Origin: JAFDVL01 sp043736395
Lineage (GTDB): Bacteria; Acidobacteriota; Blastocatellia; RBC074
DNA: 40,925 nucleotides
Direction: 5' to 3'
Assembly (NCBI GenBank): GCA_043736395.1
Contig: JAYTCQ010000282.1
Span: 1 to 40,925 of the forward strand
The notes beneath the pieces were generated by a model. The model saw only the letters and a program-made list of their open reading frames with translations. It did no database searches and was not told the DNA's origin. The translations under genes were made by a program, and so were the position numbers. Numbering within the stretch: the stretch's first letter is position 1; every line of letters starts with the position of its first letter. Below, piece after piece: positions 16,537 through 24,620 of this stretch.

Positions 16537-18228
16537 ATGAAAATATTAACCGCAGAACAGATGCGAGAAATGGATCGGCTGACCGTTGAGCAGTGCGGAA
16601 TTCCCTACGCAATCCTGATGGAAACCGCCGGAGCGAAAGTCGTTGATACGCTCATTGAAAATTACGGTTCTGTCGAAGGAAAACTGTTTGCGATTTTTTG
16701 CGGTAAAGGAAATAACGGAGGCGATGGAGCCGTCATCGCACGATTGCTCTGGCTCAAAAAAGCCTACGTCAAAGTTTTTTTGTTTGGAAAAATTGAGGAG
16801 ACTTCCGGCGAAGCGAGGACAAATTTTACAGCGATTCAAAAGATTGCCGCATTGTGGGGCGGAGAATTTTCATTTCACCCCGTTTATTTTGAGGAATGCA
16901 CGGGCAGTTTTCCTTCGCAGTATTCTTTGAAGAAAACAAAATCTGAAAGCAGTGAAAAGTTCCAACCTGATTTTGTCATTGATGCGTTATTAGGCACTGG
17001 CATTACGCGACCTGTAGAAGGAAAATTTGCTCAAGCTATAAAAGTAATCAATGCCTTCAAAGAATTTTACAAAGACAAAACAAAAATTATTTCTGTAGAT
17101 ATTCCATCCGGCTTGCCTTCCGATCAGGCAACGCCTATCGGAATTCACGTCAACGCTGATCTGACAGTTTCATTCACTGCTCCTAAAATCGGCAATGTCC
17201 TTTCACCGAACTGTCATGCCAACGGAAAGCTCATCATTGCGGACATCGGTACACTTCATGACATGATCGAAGTGGAATCAGGATCAAGAATTGATCTGGT
17301 TCAACGCGCTGATATTTCTAAATACTTACAGCTCTCAAAACGCAAAAATGACTCGCACAAAAACTCCGTCGGAGATGTTTTGCTCATCGCCGGATCACGC
17401 GGCAAAACCGGAGCGGCGGCACTTTCTGCAACAGCAATCATGCGTGCTGGCGCAGGTTTGGTCACTGTAGCGACTTCGGCTTCCGCGCAAGCCCTGCTCA
17501 TCAATCAACTCATTCCCGAAGTGATGACGCAGTCGCTGCCAGAAACGGCGAACGGCGGAATTTCTGATTCCGCCGTCGAATTTGCCCTGGAACTTGCCAG
17601 CAAAAAAACAGTCGTCGTCATCGGCCCCGGACTTTCTTCAACTGATGAAAGCACGCGAAAATTTGTCCTTGAATTTGTCCAACGCAGAACCTGTCCCATC
17701 GTGATTGATGCTGATGGATTAAATGCGCTGGCTCCGTGGCCGGAGGATTTAAAAGGCTCCGAAGAATTGCCGATTATCATCACACCGCATCCTGGAGAAA
17801 TGGCGCGACTCACCGGAAAATCAAGCGCAGAAATCGTCGCAGACTCTGTAAACATTGCTCACGATTTCGCTAAGAAACATTCCGTCATCACAATTATCAA
17901 AGGCAGCCGTACCGTAATTGCCGCGCCGTACTGGATCGAGAAACACCAAGCCGTAGATGTGTTCATTAATCCAACAGGTAATGCCGGAATGGCTACCGCA
18001 GGTTCAGGCGACGTGCTGACGGGGATAATTTCCGGCTTGCTGTCTCAACACTCACAGGACAAAAGCGACGAAATTTTTATTGGAAGAGCCGCACGTGATG
18101 CCGCACTCGCCGGAGTTTATTTACATGGCTTAGCTGGCGACTTTGCCGCCGAAAAATTAGGGCAACGCTCGCTGCTTGCTTCCGACATCATCAACAATAT
18201 TCATCAGGCTTTTTTACATTTTGAGTAA
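16537..18228 (+). CDS. nnr: Bifunctional NAD(P)H-hydrate epimerase / ADP-dependent NAD(P)H-hydrate dehydratase
   Basis: A 563-residue fusion that repairs hydrated NADH and NADPH. The N-terminal YjeF epimerase domain (about 1-240) has GKGNNGGDG (56-64). The C-terminal carbohydrate-kinase-like dehydratase domain (about 260-560) has LLIAGSRGKTGAAALSA near its start, ITPHPGEMARLTG, and the catalytic GSGDVLTG (D492). Length and domain order are typical of bacterial Nnr. The tsaE gene follows 25 bases later, a gene order seen in many bacteria, so the pair is probably one operon. Its start lies close to the divergent small hypothetical gene. Confidence 0.96.
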   Translation: MKILTAEQMREMDRLTVEQCGIPYAILMETAGAKVVDTLIENYGSVEGKLFAIFCGKGNNGGDGAVIARLLWLKKAYVKVFLFGKIEETSGEARTNFTAIQKIAALWGGEFSFHPVYFEECTGSFPSQYSLKKTKSESSEKFQPDFVIDALLGTGITRPVEGKFAQAIKVINAFKEFYKDKTKIISVDIPSGLPSDQATPIGIHVNADLTVSFTAPKIGNVLSPNCHANGKLIIADIGTLHDMIEVESGSRIDLVQRADISKYLQLSKRKNDSHKNSVGDVLLIAGSRGKTGAAALSATAIMRAGAGLVTVATSASAQALLINQLIPEVMTQSLPETANGGISDSAVEFALELASKKTVVVIGPGLSSTDESTRKFVLEFVQRRTCPIVIDADGLNALAPWPEDLKGSEELPIIITPHPGEMARLTGKSSAEIVADSVNIAHDFAKKHSVITIIKGSRTVIAAPYWIEKHQAVDVFINPTGNAGMATAGSGDVLTGIISGLLSQHSQDKSDEIFIGRAARDAALAGVYLHGLAGDFAAEKLGQRSLLASDIINNIHQAFLHFE

Positions 18229-18253
18229 CCAGAATTCTTTGCAACCAAAAATC

Positions 18254-18697
18254 ATGTCCGGCGAATTTTTCACGCACAGTGCCGAAGAAACTTTTGAATT
18301 CGCCTACGCACTCGGCGAATCGTTAACAACTTCCACCGTGTTTTTATTAGCCGGAGATTTAGGCGCAGGCAAAACCGTTTTCGCCAAAGGAATTGCCGCC
18401 GGATTAGACATAGACCCGGCAGATGTAAATTCGCCGACCTTCACCATCATCAATATTCACAAGGGTCGGATGAAGCTTTATCATCTCGATCTGTATCGCT
18501 TATCGGGAACAGTCAACGAAATTTATGAGCTGGGATTAGACGAAATGCTCGCCGAAGAAAACGCCGTAGTGCTGATCGAATGGCCTGAAAGGTTAGGCGG
18601 ATTTTCGATTTCCAATGCATATCACGTTAGTATTACCGATCTCGATTCTGATTCGCGCAAAATTGAGATACGACAAAATGCAGAAGCCCGCACGTAG
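18254..18697 (+). CDS. tsaE: tRNA threonylcarbamoyladenosine biosynthesis ATPase TsaE
   Basis: A 147-residue P-loop ATPase needed for the universal t6A modification of ANN-decoding tRNAs, acting with TsaB and TsaD (not in this window). Walker A is GDLGAGKT (K40). SPTFTIINIH and LYHLDLYRL are the family signatures, and LIEWPERLG corresponds to the conserved E-W motif. The ATG at 18254 gives the normal N-terminus; the upstream extension into nnr is rejected. Oddly, the last codons and the TAG stop lie inside the left arm of a 25-bp inverted repeat (from 18679), so the C-terminus NAEART is encoded by the repeat. Confidence 0.95.
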   Translation: MSGEFFTHSAEETFEFAYALGESLTTSTVFLLAGDLGAGKTVFAKGIAAGLDIDPADVNSPTFTIINIHKGRMKLYHLDLYRLSGTVNEIYELGLDEMLAEENAVVLIEWPERLGGFSISNAYHVSITDLDSDSRKIEIRQNAEART

Positions 18698-18789
18698 TAA
18701 GGGTGCCAGTACTAATCTCAAACTTCCGCAGGTCGCTAATACACTAACTTCAAATGTAAAAGCGCCCTTACTACGTGCGGGCTTCTGCA
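18679..18789. repeat. Perfect 25-bp inverted repeat overlapping the tsaE stop (MITE-like)
   Basis: Arms 18679-18703 and 18765-18789 are perfect complements over 25 bases (core GCCCGCACGTAGTAAGGG) around a 61-base interior. The left arm supplies the last codons and the stop of tsaE, while the right arm ends 19 bases before the next gene's ATG. Total length is 111 bases. There is no obvious target-site duplication (AAAA before, ATAT after) and no coding capacity. A 13-base piece identical to its right end recurs at 34903-34915. Confidence 0.85.
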
Positions 18790-18807
18790 ATATTCTTGGA
18801 GACTACA

Positions 18808-19296
18808 ATGACCACAAATGATATTCGCTATTTATTCGATTACACCAGCTGGGCAAATAATCTAATCCTGGATGCTGCCGATGAAATCGAAGTTGAAGAA
18901 CAACTCTTTGATCGTGGCGTCAGCCATCAATCCATTCACGGAACGCTCTTGCACATGTTGTTCGCCGAATGGGTTTGGTTGAACCGCTGGAAAGGCAATT
19001 CGCCTTCGGATGCTTTAAGTGCCGACGATTATCCTGACCTCGCTTCTGTCAAAAAATATTGGCTCCAAATCGAAGCCGAACGAAGCAAATTTCTGGATGG
19101 ATTAACCGACGAATCCTTGCAAGCCGGAACCACCTATAAAGACCTGGCAGGCAATGAATACACCAACCCGCTCGGCTTATTAATGCAACACGTAGTCAAT
19201 CACGCAACCCTGCATCGCGGTCAAGTCGTAGCCATGATCCGCCAGCTCGGCATCAAACCTCCGGCGACGGATTTTCTATTCTTTTTCAGAAAATAG
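18808..19296 (+). CDS. DinB-family four-helix protein
   Basis: A 162-residue DinB/YfiT-type protein starting MTTNDIRYLFDYTSWANNLI, with GGAG 7 bases upstream. The family's metal-site histidines are visible in SIHGTLLHMLFAEWVWLNRW and in QHVVNHATLHRGQV. Such proteins are metal-dependent thiol-transferase-like enzymes or of unknown function; which applies here cannot be told. The next element starts inside its stop codon. It is separated from tsaE by the 111-base inverted repeat. Confidence 0.9.
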   Translation: MTTNDIRYLFDYTSWANNLILDAADEIEVEEQLFDRGVSHQSIHGTLLHMLFAEWVWLNRWKGNSPSDALSADDYPDLASVKKYWLQIEAERSKFLDGLTDESLQAGTTYKDLAGNEYTNPLGLLMQHVVNHATLHRGQVVAMIRQLGIKPPATDFLFFFRK

Positions 19297-19344
19297 TACA
19301 ACAGGCTGTTAGCCTGTTGCGGCAGGCTAACAGCCTGCCGTACT
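19295..19344. repeat. Inverted repeat overlapping the DinB-family gene stop
   Basis: CAGGCTGTTAGCCTG (19302-19316) and CAGGCTAACAGCCTG (19323-19337) are perfect 15-bp arms around a 6-base loop. An outer AGTAC/GTACT pair (19295-19299, 19340-19344) is separated from them by short internal loops. The outer left arm begins within the TAG stop of the upstream gene. It ends 14 bases before the next ATG. It could act as a strong mRNA hairpin, though no T tract follows. Confidence 0.85.
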
Positions 19345-19358
19345 GCTAGGAATCCATC

Positions 19359-20471
19359 ATGCAAAAACTCATCTTTACCATTTGTCTCTTGTCCCTGTTC
19401 TCTTCCCCCTCTCTTTCTCAATCTCGCTGGAGTGAGCAACAAGCCAACGACTGGTACAAAAATCAGCCGTGGCTTGTCGGAGCAAACTACATTCCCGCTT
19501 CCGCTATCAACGAACTGGAAATGTGGCAAGTGGATTCGTTTGATCCTGCGCAAATTGATAAAGAACTCGGGTGGGCTGAAAGCCTCGGGATGAATACGAT
19601 GCGCGTATTTCTGCACGATTTATTGTGGCAGCAAGACGCCAAAGGATTTTCAAAACGCCTCGATCAATTCCTGAAAATTTGCGCCAAACACAAAATCAAA
19701 CCAATGCTCGTGCTGTTTGATTCGTGCTGGGACCCGTTCCCAAAACTTGGCAAACAACACGTGCCAACACCCGGTGTACACAACTCCGGATGGGTGCAAA
19801 GCCCCGGTGCAGATGCCTTGCAAGACGCTTCCCAACTCCCGCGCCTTGAAGCCTACGTCAAAGGCATAGTCGGGAAATTCGCGAAGGATAAACGAATCCT
19901 CGCGTGGGATGTTTGGAACGAACCGGACAACACCAACGGCAGCAGCTACGGCAAGCAGGAGCCGAAAAATAAAGTGGATTTAGTGAACGCGATGTTGCCC
20001 AAAGTCTTCACGTGGGCGCGCGCGGCGAAGGCTTCGCAACCGCTCACTGGAGGCGCGTGGAAAGGCAATTGGTCAAGCGATGATAAGCTTTCCGCAATAG
20101 ATAAAATCCTGCTGTCAAATTCAGATATAGTCTCTTTTCACAACTACGACGACGGAGCCGAATTCGAAAAGCGCATCCAATGGCTGCAACGTTACAACCG
20201 CCCGATTCTCTGCACCGAATATATGGCGCGCGGCAACAAAAGTACGTTTCAAGGTTCAATGCCTGTAGCGAAAAAATACAAAGTCGCTGCGATCAATTGG
20301 GGATTTGTGGTAGGAAAAACGCAAACAAATTTACCGTGGGATTCGTGGCAAAAACCATACACCGACCGCGAACCCGCGATCTGGTTTCACGAAATTTTTA
20401 AGCAGGATGGAACTGCGTATAAGCAGGAAGAAGTGGATTTCATTCGGAAATTAACGGGGAAAATGAAATAA
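19359..20471 (+). CDS. Secreted glycoside hydrolase, GH5-like TIM barrel
   Basis: A 370-residue exported protein with signal peptide MQKLIFTICLLSLFSSPSLS. The fold begins WLVGANYIPASAINELEMWQ and runs through strand-helix units. The acid/base is E188 in DVWNEPDN, and the nucleophile is E287 in ILCTEYMARG; SFHNYDDG lies between them. This is the clan GH-A pattern, nearest to GH5-type cellulase or mannanase-like enzymes. Beta-glycan hydrolysis outside the cytoplasm is the likely role; the exact polysaccharide is unknown. The start follows the inverted repeat closely and no strong ribosome site is seen. Confidence 0.88.
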   Translation: MQKLIFTICLLSLFSSPSLSQSRWSEQQANDWYKNQPWLVGANYIPASAINELEMWQVDSFDPAQIDKELGWAESLGMNTMRVFLHDLLWQQDAKGFSKRLDQFLKICAKHKIKPMLVLFDSCWDPFPKLGKQHVPTPGVHNSGWVQSPGADALQDASQLPRLEAYVKGIVGKFAKDKRILAWDVWNEPDNTNGSSYGKQEPKNKVDLVNAMLPKVFTWARAAKASQPLTGGAWKGNWSSDDKLSAIDKILLSNSDIVSFHNYDDGAEFEKRIQWLQRYNRPILCTEYMARGNKSTFQGSMPVAKKYKVAAINWGFVVGKTQTNLPWDSWQKPYTDREPAIWFHEIFKQDGTAYKQEEVDFIRKLTGKMK

Positions 20472-20514
20472 ACAAATCAAGATTATTTTAAAATTTTTCC
20501 TGTTCCGAATAGAA

Positions 20515-20598
20515 CCTGCCAAGCAGGTGTCCAGCATATAGCCCAGTGCGTGAGCGCTGGGTAAAAGATGCTGAAAAAATACAAGCCCGTGAAACGGG
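20515..20598. repeat. Cluster of three REP-like hairpins
   Basis: Three hairpins lie in 84 bases after the glycoside hydrolase gene. They are CCTGC/GCAGG (20515-20527), then CCCAG/CTGGG (20542-20561) nested in an outer CAGCAT/ATGCTG pair (20532-20573), and CCCGT-GAA-ACGGG (20586-20598). The AGCCC...GGGT frame is shared by the second and third units and by the single hairpin at 12591. It looks like a dispersed repeat family rather than a terminator. Confidence 0.7.
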
Positions 20599-20622
20599 TG
20601 ACAGCCAACGCGTTAAAGTTAG

Positions 20623-20631
20623 TGGTATAAT
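20623..20631 (+). promoter_or_regulatory. Extended -10 promoter for the Uma2 gene
   Basis: The sequence TGGTATAAT contains a perfect TATAAT preceded by the TGn extension, 36 bases upstream of the Uma2 ATG. An AGGAG ribosome site lies at 20650-20654. No good -35 hexamer is at 17 bases, as is common for extended -10 promoters. Confidence 0.55.
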
Positions 20632-20666
20632 TCTTACCCAGACAACGAAAGGAGCCTATAAATTTT

Positions 20667-21329
20667 ATGTCCGTTGCTGTTGCCTCTGACTATTTAGAAG
20701 TTGTATCTCACTTGCCCAAAGGCACGAAACTTACAGCTGAAAGCGTGAGTTGGGACGAGTATGAGCAGTTATTAGAAGACCTTGATAATTCCCACGCGGT
20801 GCGAATTTTTTATAACAATGGAAGGATGGAAATTGTGTCCCCGAAACCAATTCATGAACGCCCTGTAGAAATTCTTCACTCCTTAATAGTCGCGCTTCGC
20901 GATGAACTTGATATTGATATTGAATCACTCGGCTCTTCAACCTTAAAAAGCCAAATGTCGAAAGCTGGCGCCGAACCCGATGCTTCTTTTTACATCAAAA
21001 ATGCGGCACTGATTCACGGCACGCTTGATTTAGACCTCGCGCACGATCCGCCACCCGACATCGTGATCGAGAGCGATTACACTAGCTCTTCGTTGGATAA
21101 ATTTGCAATTTACGCAAGCCTCGCCGTTCCTGAAATATGGCATATCGCCAATCAATACGTCAGCCTTTGGAAACTTGAAAATCATAGTTATATCGAAGTG
21201 GAAAACAGCCTATCATTTCCTTTTTTGAGTGCTGATAAATTGAACGAGTATTTAGTGCAAGGAATACAGGAAGGTGAACGCAAGGCGGCGAAATCTTTGC
21301 GTGAATGGATTTCAAACTTACCAGAGTAA
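20667..21329 (+). CDS. Uma2 family (DUF820) PD-(D/E)xK endonuclease-like protein
   Basis: A 220-residue protein matching Uma2 proteins. The N-terminal SWDEYEQLLEDLDNSHAVRI precedes the core HERPVEILHSLIVALRDEL, then GAEPDASFYI and PPDIVIESDYTSSSLDKFAI with the acidic catalytic-type positions, and PEIWHI. These proteins have a restriction-endonuclease-like fold; some are linked to transposons or occur in large paralogous sets in cyanobacteria and other phyla. The function is unproven. The gene has its own extended -10 promoter. The product is soluble, with no signal peptide. Confidence 0.88.
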   Translation: MSVAVASDYLEVVSHLPKGTKLTAESVSWDEYEQLLEDLDNSHAVRIFYNNGRMEIVSPKPIHERPVEILHSLIVALRDELDIDIESLGSSTLKSQMSKAGAEPDASFYIKNAALIHGTLDLDLAHDPPPDIVIESDYTSSSLDKFAIYASLAVPEIWHIANQYVSLWKLENHSYIEVENSLSFPFLSADKLNEYLVQGIQEGERKAAKSLREWISNLPE

Positions 21330-21353
21330 CCAAGTATTTTTTATTTTTCCAAA

Positions 21354-21689
21354 ATGTTTCAGAACAGCCAAAACCAAAATAATTTGTTCTGGGGAGTGTT
21401 CTCGTTATTATGTCCTATTGTAATTATTGGTCTAATTTGTTTTGGTTCTTATAGTGATTTTGCTTTATTTGAAGACTCTGCCCCTACGATAAATTGGCAT
21501 GATCCCGAAAACAATTGGAACCCCTTTGGATTACTATTCGCCCTCACTCTTTTTTCAATATTAGGTACCTATTTTGGAAGCAAATGCTTTCTTGACAATC
21601 GGAATCTAAAATCAATCGGCTTTTGGGCTTTACTTATTAACATCCTTTTCCTTTCTGTACTTTTGATTGCCTGGGGAGCATCCATCTAA
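21354..21689 (+). CDS. Small hypothetical membrane protein
   Basis: A 111-residue protein with three hydrophobic segments: about residues 12-32 (FWGVFSLLCPIVIIGLICFG), 57-75 (PFGLLFALTLFSILGTYFG) and 87-108 (IGFWALLINILFLSVLLIAW). A polar loop rich in D, N and W lies between the first two. It resembles small DUF-type membrane proteins, but I cannot name a family. It sits 24 bases after the Uma2 gene and 12 bases before recG, so it could be cotranscribed with either. Low GC relative to its neighbours is visible by eye. Confidence 0.65.
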   Translation: MFQNSQNQNNLFWGVFSLLCPIVIIGLICFGSYSDFALFEDSAPTINWHDPENNWNPFGLLFALTLFSILGTYFGSKCFLDNRNLKSIGFWALLINILFLSVLLIAWGASI

Positions 21690-21701
21690 CTTTTCAATAT
21701 C

Positions 21702-23858
21702 GTGCTAACAATCAACACCCCACTAACCGAACTCCACCTCCATTCCCTGGCGCGCATCGGGCAAACCACTGCGCATAAAATCGCCGTAGAAATTGCCAAC
21801 ATCAACGCCAAGCCGGAAGCGCGGATGGCTACTGTCGAAGACCTATTGCATTACCTTCCGTTTCGTTATGAAGACCGTTCGAATTTGACGGATACGGCGC
21901 AGTTGCAGGATGGGCAGACGGCTTCCATTGAAGTCATGGTGCGCGTCGGGGGCATCGTACCGCTCAAGGGTGGGCGCATTAAAATGTATGAATTTATTGC
22001 TTCCGATGGCGGTGGGCAGGTACGCGCTTTTTGGTGGAATCAGATTTATCTTAACAAAGTTTTTACGCGTGGCTCGCGGGTGATTTTGTATGGGCAGTGG
22101 AAATGGAACCGCTACAAAAATTATTTTGAAGTCGAAAATCCTGATTATGAATTGATGCAGGATGAAGATGATGACGCGGAATCATCGGCGATTCATACGG
22201 CGCGAAGAGTTCCGATTTATCGCAAGCTCGGAGATTTTCGAACGCGCCAACTCCGTACGATTTATCATCACGTTTTATCAAAACTCAGCGAAAATATTTC
22301 TGAAAATTTACCGGAAGAAATTGTCGCACGAAATGTATTATTGCCCCGTGAACAGGCGCTCCGCTTCATTCACTTCCCTTCTGATGATGCGGGAATTGAC
22401 GCGTACAATGAAGCGCATTCTGCCGCACATCGTCGCATGATTTTTGAAGAATTTTTCTGGCTCGCAATGGCTCTGGGAATCAAACGCGGCGACCGTCAAG
22501 CCGAACCCAAAGGCGAAATTATTGAAATTAACGAACGCGTCCGCAATGCTGTCAAAGCGATTTTGCCGTTCTCTCCGACCAATGCGCAGAAGCGCGCGCT
22601 GAAAGAAATCGTAGAAGATATGACCAGCGACTCGCCGATGAATCGCTTGTTGCAAGGCGATGTCGGCAGCGGAAAAACTATCGTGGGCGTCCAGGCAATG
22701 GTCATCGCGGTCGAGAACGGATACCAGACTGCGCTGATGGCTCCGACGGAAATTCTCGCGGAACAACACGCCCGCAACATTCGCCGCATTGTCGAAAATG
22801 CAGGCGCGACATACAACGTAGAATTATTAACAGGCAGCTTGAAAGCCAAAGAAAAACGCGAAGTGCAAGCCACGATTGCCAGCGGCGATGCTGACATTGT
22901 TGTCGGTACGCATGCCTTAATTCAAGACGCTGTAAATTTCAAAAAACTCGGACTCGCAGTCATTGACGAACAGCATCGTTTTGGTGTGATGCAACGCGTT
23001 GCGATTCGTCGCATGGGATTAAATCCTGATGTGCTCGTGATGACGGCGACGCCGATTCCGCGCAGTCTGGCGATGACGGTGTACGGCGATTTAGAAGTTT
23101 CAGTGATTGACGAATTGCCGCCGGGACGGACTCCGATCAAGACGTTTGTACGCGGTGAAGACAGGCGCGAAAAAATTTATGAATTCATTCGCGACCAGGT
23201 AAAGATAGGGCGTCAGGTGTACGTCGTCTATCCGATCATCGAAGAATCTGAAAAGCTCGACCTGCGCAATGCGACTGAAATGTACGAAAATTTGCAGCGC
23301 GAAATTTTCCCTGAATTCAAAGTCGCTCTTGTTCACGGACGCATGAAGCCTGCGGAAAAAGAAGCCGTGATGAAAGAATTTGTCAGCAATCAATCACAGA
23401 TTTTAGTCGCTACTACGGTGATCGAAGTCGGAGTGGACGTACCCAACGGATCAGTTATGTTAATTGAGCATGCCGAACGTTTTGGCCTGTCACAACTGCA
23501 TCAACTTCGAGGACGCGTCGGTCGTGGTGCCGCCGAAAGTTACTGTATTTTATTGGCGCAATTTCAAAAAACGCAGGAATCACGCGAACGATTGAAGATC
23601 ATGGAAGAGTCCTCAGACGGCTTTAAAATTGCCGAGAAAGATTTAGAAATTCGCGGCCCCGGCGAAGTAATGGGAACCCGTCAATCCGGCATCCCTGCGT
23701 TCAGAATCGCCAACATCGTCCGCGATCAAAATATTCTGCAACAAGCGAAACGCGAAGCAGAATTTATGTTGATTGATCGAAGGATGACAAGAGAGACGGA
23801 TCGTTTGATTCAGTATGTAAAGAGTTTGCCGAGGTTTGGATTGGCGAGAATTGGATAA
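21702..23858 (+). CDS. recG: ATP-dependent DNA helicase RecG
   Basis: A 718-residue helicase that reverses stalled replication forks and branch-migrates Holliday junctions. The N-terminal wedge/OB domain includes LLHYLPFRYEDRSNLT. Walker A is GDVGSGKT (K325), the DEQH box is D422-H425, and MTATPIPRSLAMTVYGDLEV and RGRVGRGAAESYC are present, followed by the C-terminal RecG signature GPGEVMGTRQSG. The start is GTG at 21702, which gives the expected N-terminus and lies 12 bases after the preceding stop. Length is normal for the family. Confidence 0.97.
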   Translation: MLTINTPLTELHLHSLARIGQTTAHKIAVEIANINAKPEARMATVEDLLHYLPFRYEDRSNLTDTAQLQDGQTASIEVMVRVGGIVPLKGGRIKMYEFIASDGGGQVRAFWWNQIYLNKVFTRGSRVILYGQWKWNRYKNYFEVENPDYELMQDEDDDAESSAIHTARRVPIYRKLGDFRTRQLRTIYHHVLSKLSENISENLPEEIVARNVLLPREQALRFIHFPSDDAGIDAYNEAHSAAHRRMIFEEFFWLAMALGIKRGDRQAEPKGEIIEINERVRNAVKAILPFSPTNAQKRALKEIVEDMTSDSPMNRLLQGDVGSGKTIVGVQAMVIAVENGYQTALMAPTEILAEQHARNIRRIVENAGATYNVELLTGSLKAKEKREVQATIASGDADIVVGTHALIQDAVNFKKLGLAVIDEQHRFGVMQRVAIRRMGLNPDVLVMTATPIPRSLAMTVYGDLEVSVIDELPPGRTPIKTFVRGEDRREKIYEFIRDQVKIGRQVYVVYPIIEESEKLDLRNATEMYENLQREIFPEFKVALVHGRMKPAEKEAVMKEFVSNQSQILVATTVIEVGVDVPNGSVMLIEHAERFGLSQLHQLRGRVGRGAAESYCILLAQFQKTQESRERLKIMEESSDGFKIAEKDLEIRGPGEVMGTRQSGIPAFRIANIVRDQNILQQAKREAEFMLIDRRMTRETDRLIQYVKSLPRFGLARIG

Positions 23859-23861
23859 AAT

Positions 23862-24308
23862 TTAATCCAAAAGAAGGTTTTCAACATCCACCAAGTCTTG
23901 TGGTCTGCCTGCAAGTTTCTTGTTTTTGATTAAATGTTTCCGCGAAAGAACAGATGCTTGCACACCATCAAAATCAGCTTCGACACGTTCTTTCCAGGCA
24001 TCCTCAAATTCGACTCCTTTGATTCCCATTAATATATCAACACGAATCGGAGGTCGCCCCATTTGATAAACAAGACCGGGCGTTTGGAAATCTTGCGCTG
24101 TAACACCGCCAAGCGGCGCACCAAAACGCTGTAGCGCAAGATACACTTTTTCAGCATTCTCAAAGTCTGCATTGACCCACAAATCCAAGTCTTTGGTGTA
24201 ACGCGGTTCAGAATAATAGATTACAGCGTAACCTCCAACAACGAGATACCTAACTTTCAATTCGTTGAAGAGATTCAATAGTTCTTTGAAGTCGGAGCTC
24301 GGTTGCAT
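23862..24308 (-). CDS. Nucleotidyltransferase-fold protein (putative toxin component)
   Basis: A 148-residue minimal nucleotidyltransferase. YLVVGGYAVIYY (G25-G26) is the nucleotide-binding start, followed by the acidic pair D40-x-D42 in YTKDLDLWV and a third acid D91 in IRVDILMG; together these give a complete catalytic set. The C-terminus KKLAGRPQDLVDVENLL is typical of DUF6036/AbiEii-like small nucleotidyltransferases, many of which are toxins or their relatives. Its ATG has AAAGGA upstream and lies inside the 3' end of the small gene before it (59-base overlap), so the two are coupled. Role as a toxin is inferred from the two-gene arrangement. Confidence 0.85.
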   Translation of the reverse strand: MQPSSDFKELLNLFNELKVRYLVVGGYAVIYYSEPRYTKDLDLWVNADFENAEKVYLALQRFGAPLGGVTAQDFQTPGLVYQMGRPPIRVDILMGIKGVEFEDAWKERVEADFDGVQASVLSRKHLIKNKKLAGRPQDLVDVENLLLD

Positions 24309-24474
24309 CTCGTCCTTTTAATTTATGCGCAAACTCCACCATTTCCCACGCAGCGGCAAACCGGGCCGTTGAAGTCTGTCTTTGCCAGAATTCAATATCG
24401 AAGGAACGATCCTGCGCTTCCAGAGTTGTAAGTTTTTCCATCACAAATGAAGACGTTTGCACTTCGTTTTTCAT
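24250..24474 (-). CDS. Small partner protein of the nucleotidyltransferase
   Basis: A 74-residue soluble protein with the line DRSFDIEFWQRQTSTARFAA then AWEMVEFAHKLKGR and a C-terminal LRLQRTIESLQRI. I recognise this as the type of short protein found directly upstream of such nucleotidyltransferases, often treated as the antitoxin, though I cannot name a Pfam family. It overlaps the nucleotidyltransferase gene by 59 bases in another frame. The start may be the ATG at 24474 or an internal ATG at 24441, since no strong ribosome site decides. Confidence 0.7.
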   Translation of the reverse strand: MKNEVQTSSFVMEKLTTLEAQDRSFDIEFWQRQTSTARFAAAWEMVEFAHKLKGRDATELRLQRTIESLQRIES

Positions 24475-24620
24475 GTCTCCAGAATACCCGTTCGACTAGC
24501 CAAGTGCAAAAAGAATTCTTCCCTTGAAGCCACAACATTGAACTAACAAAAGTTACGAAATACAATCCAATCCTTATCAAATTTCTTGATTCACAGTTCG
24601 CCCAAGAAAGGACCATTATC

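Noticed and set aside
20515..20598. CRISPR-like array
   Set aside because: The units are hairpins of unequal length with no constant direct repeat or regular spacers, and no cas gene is near.
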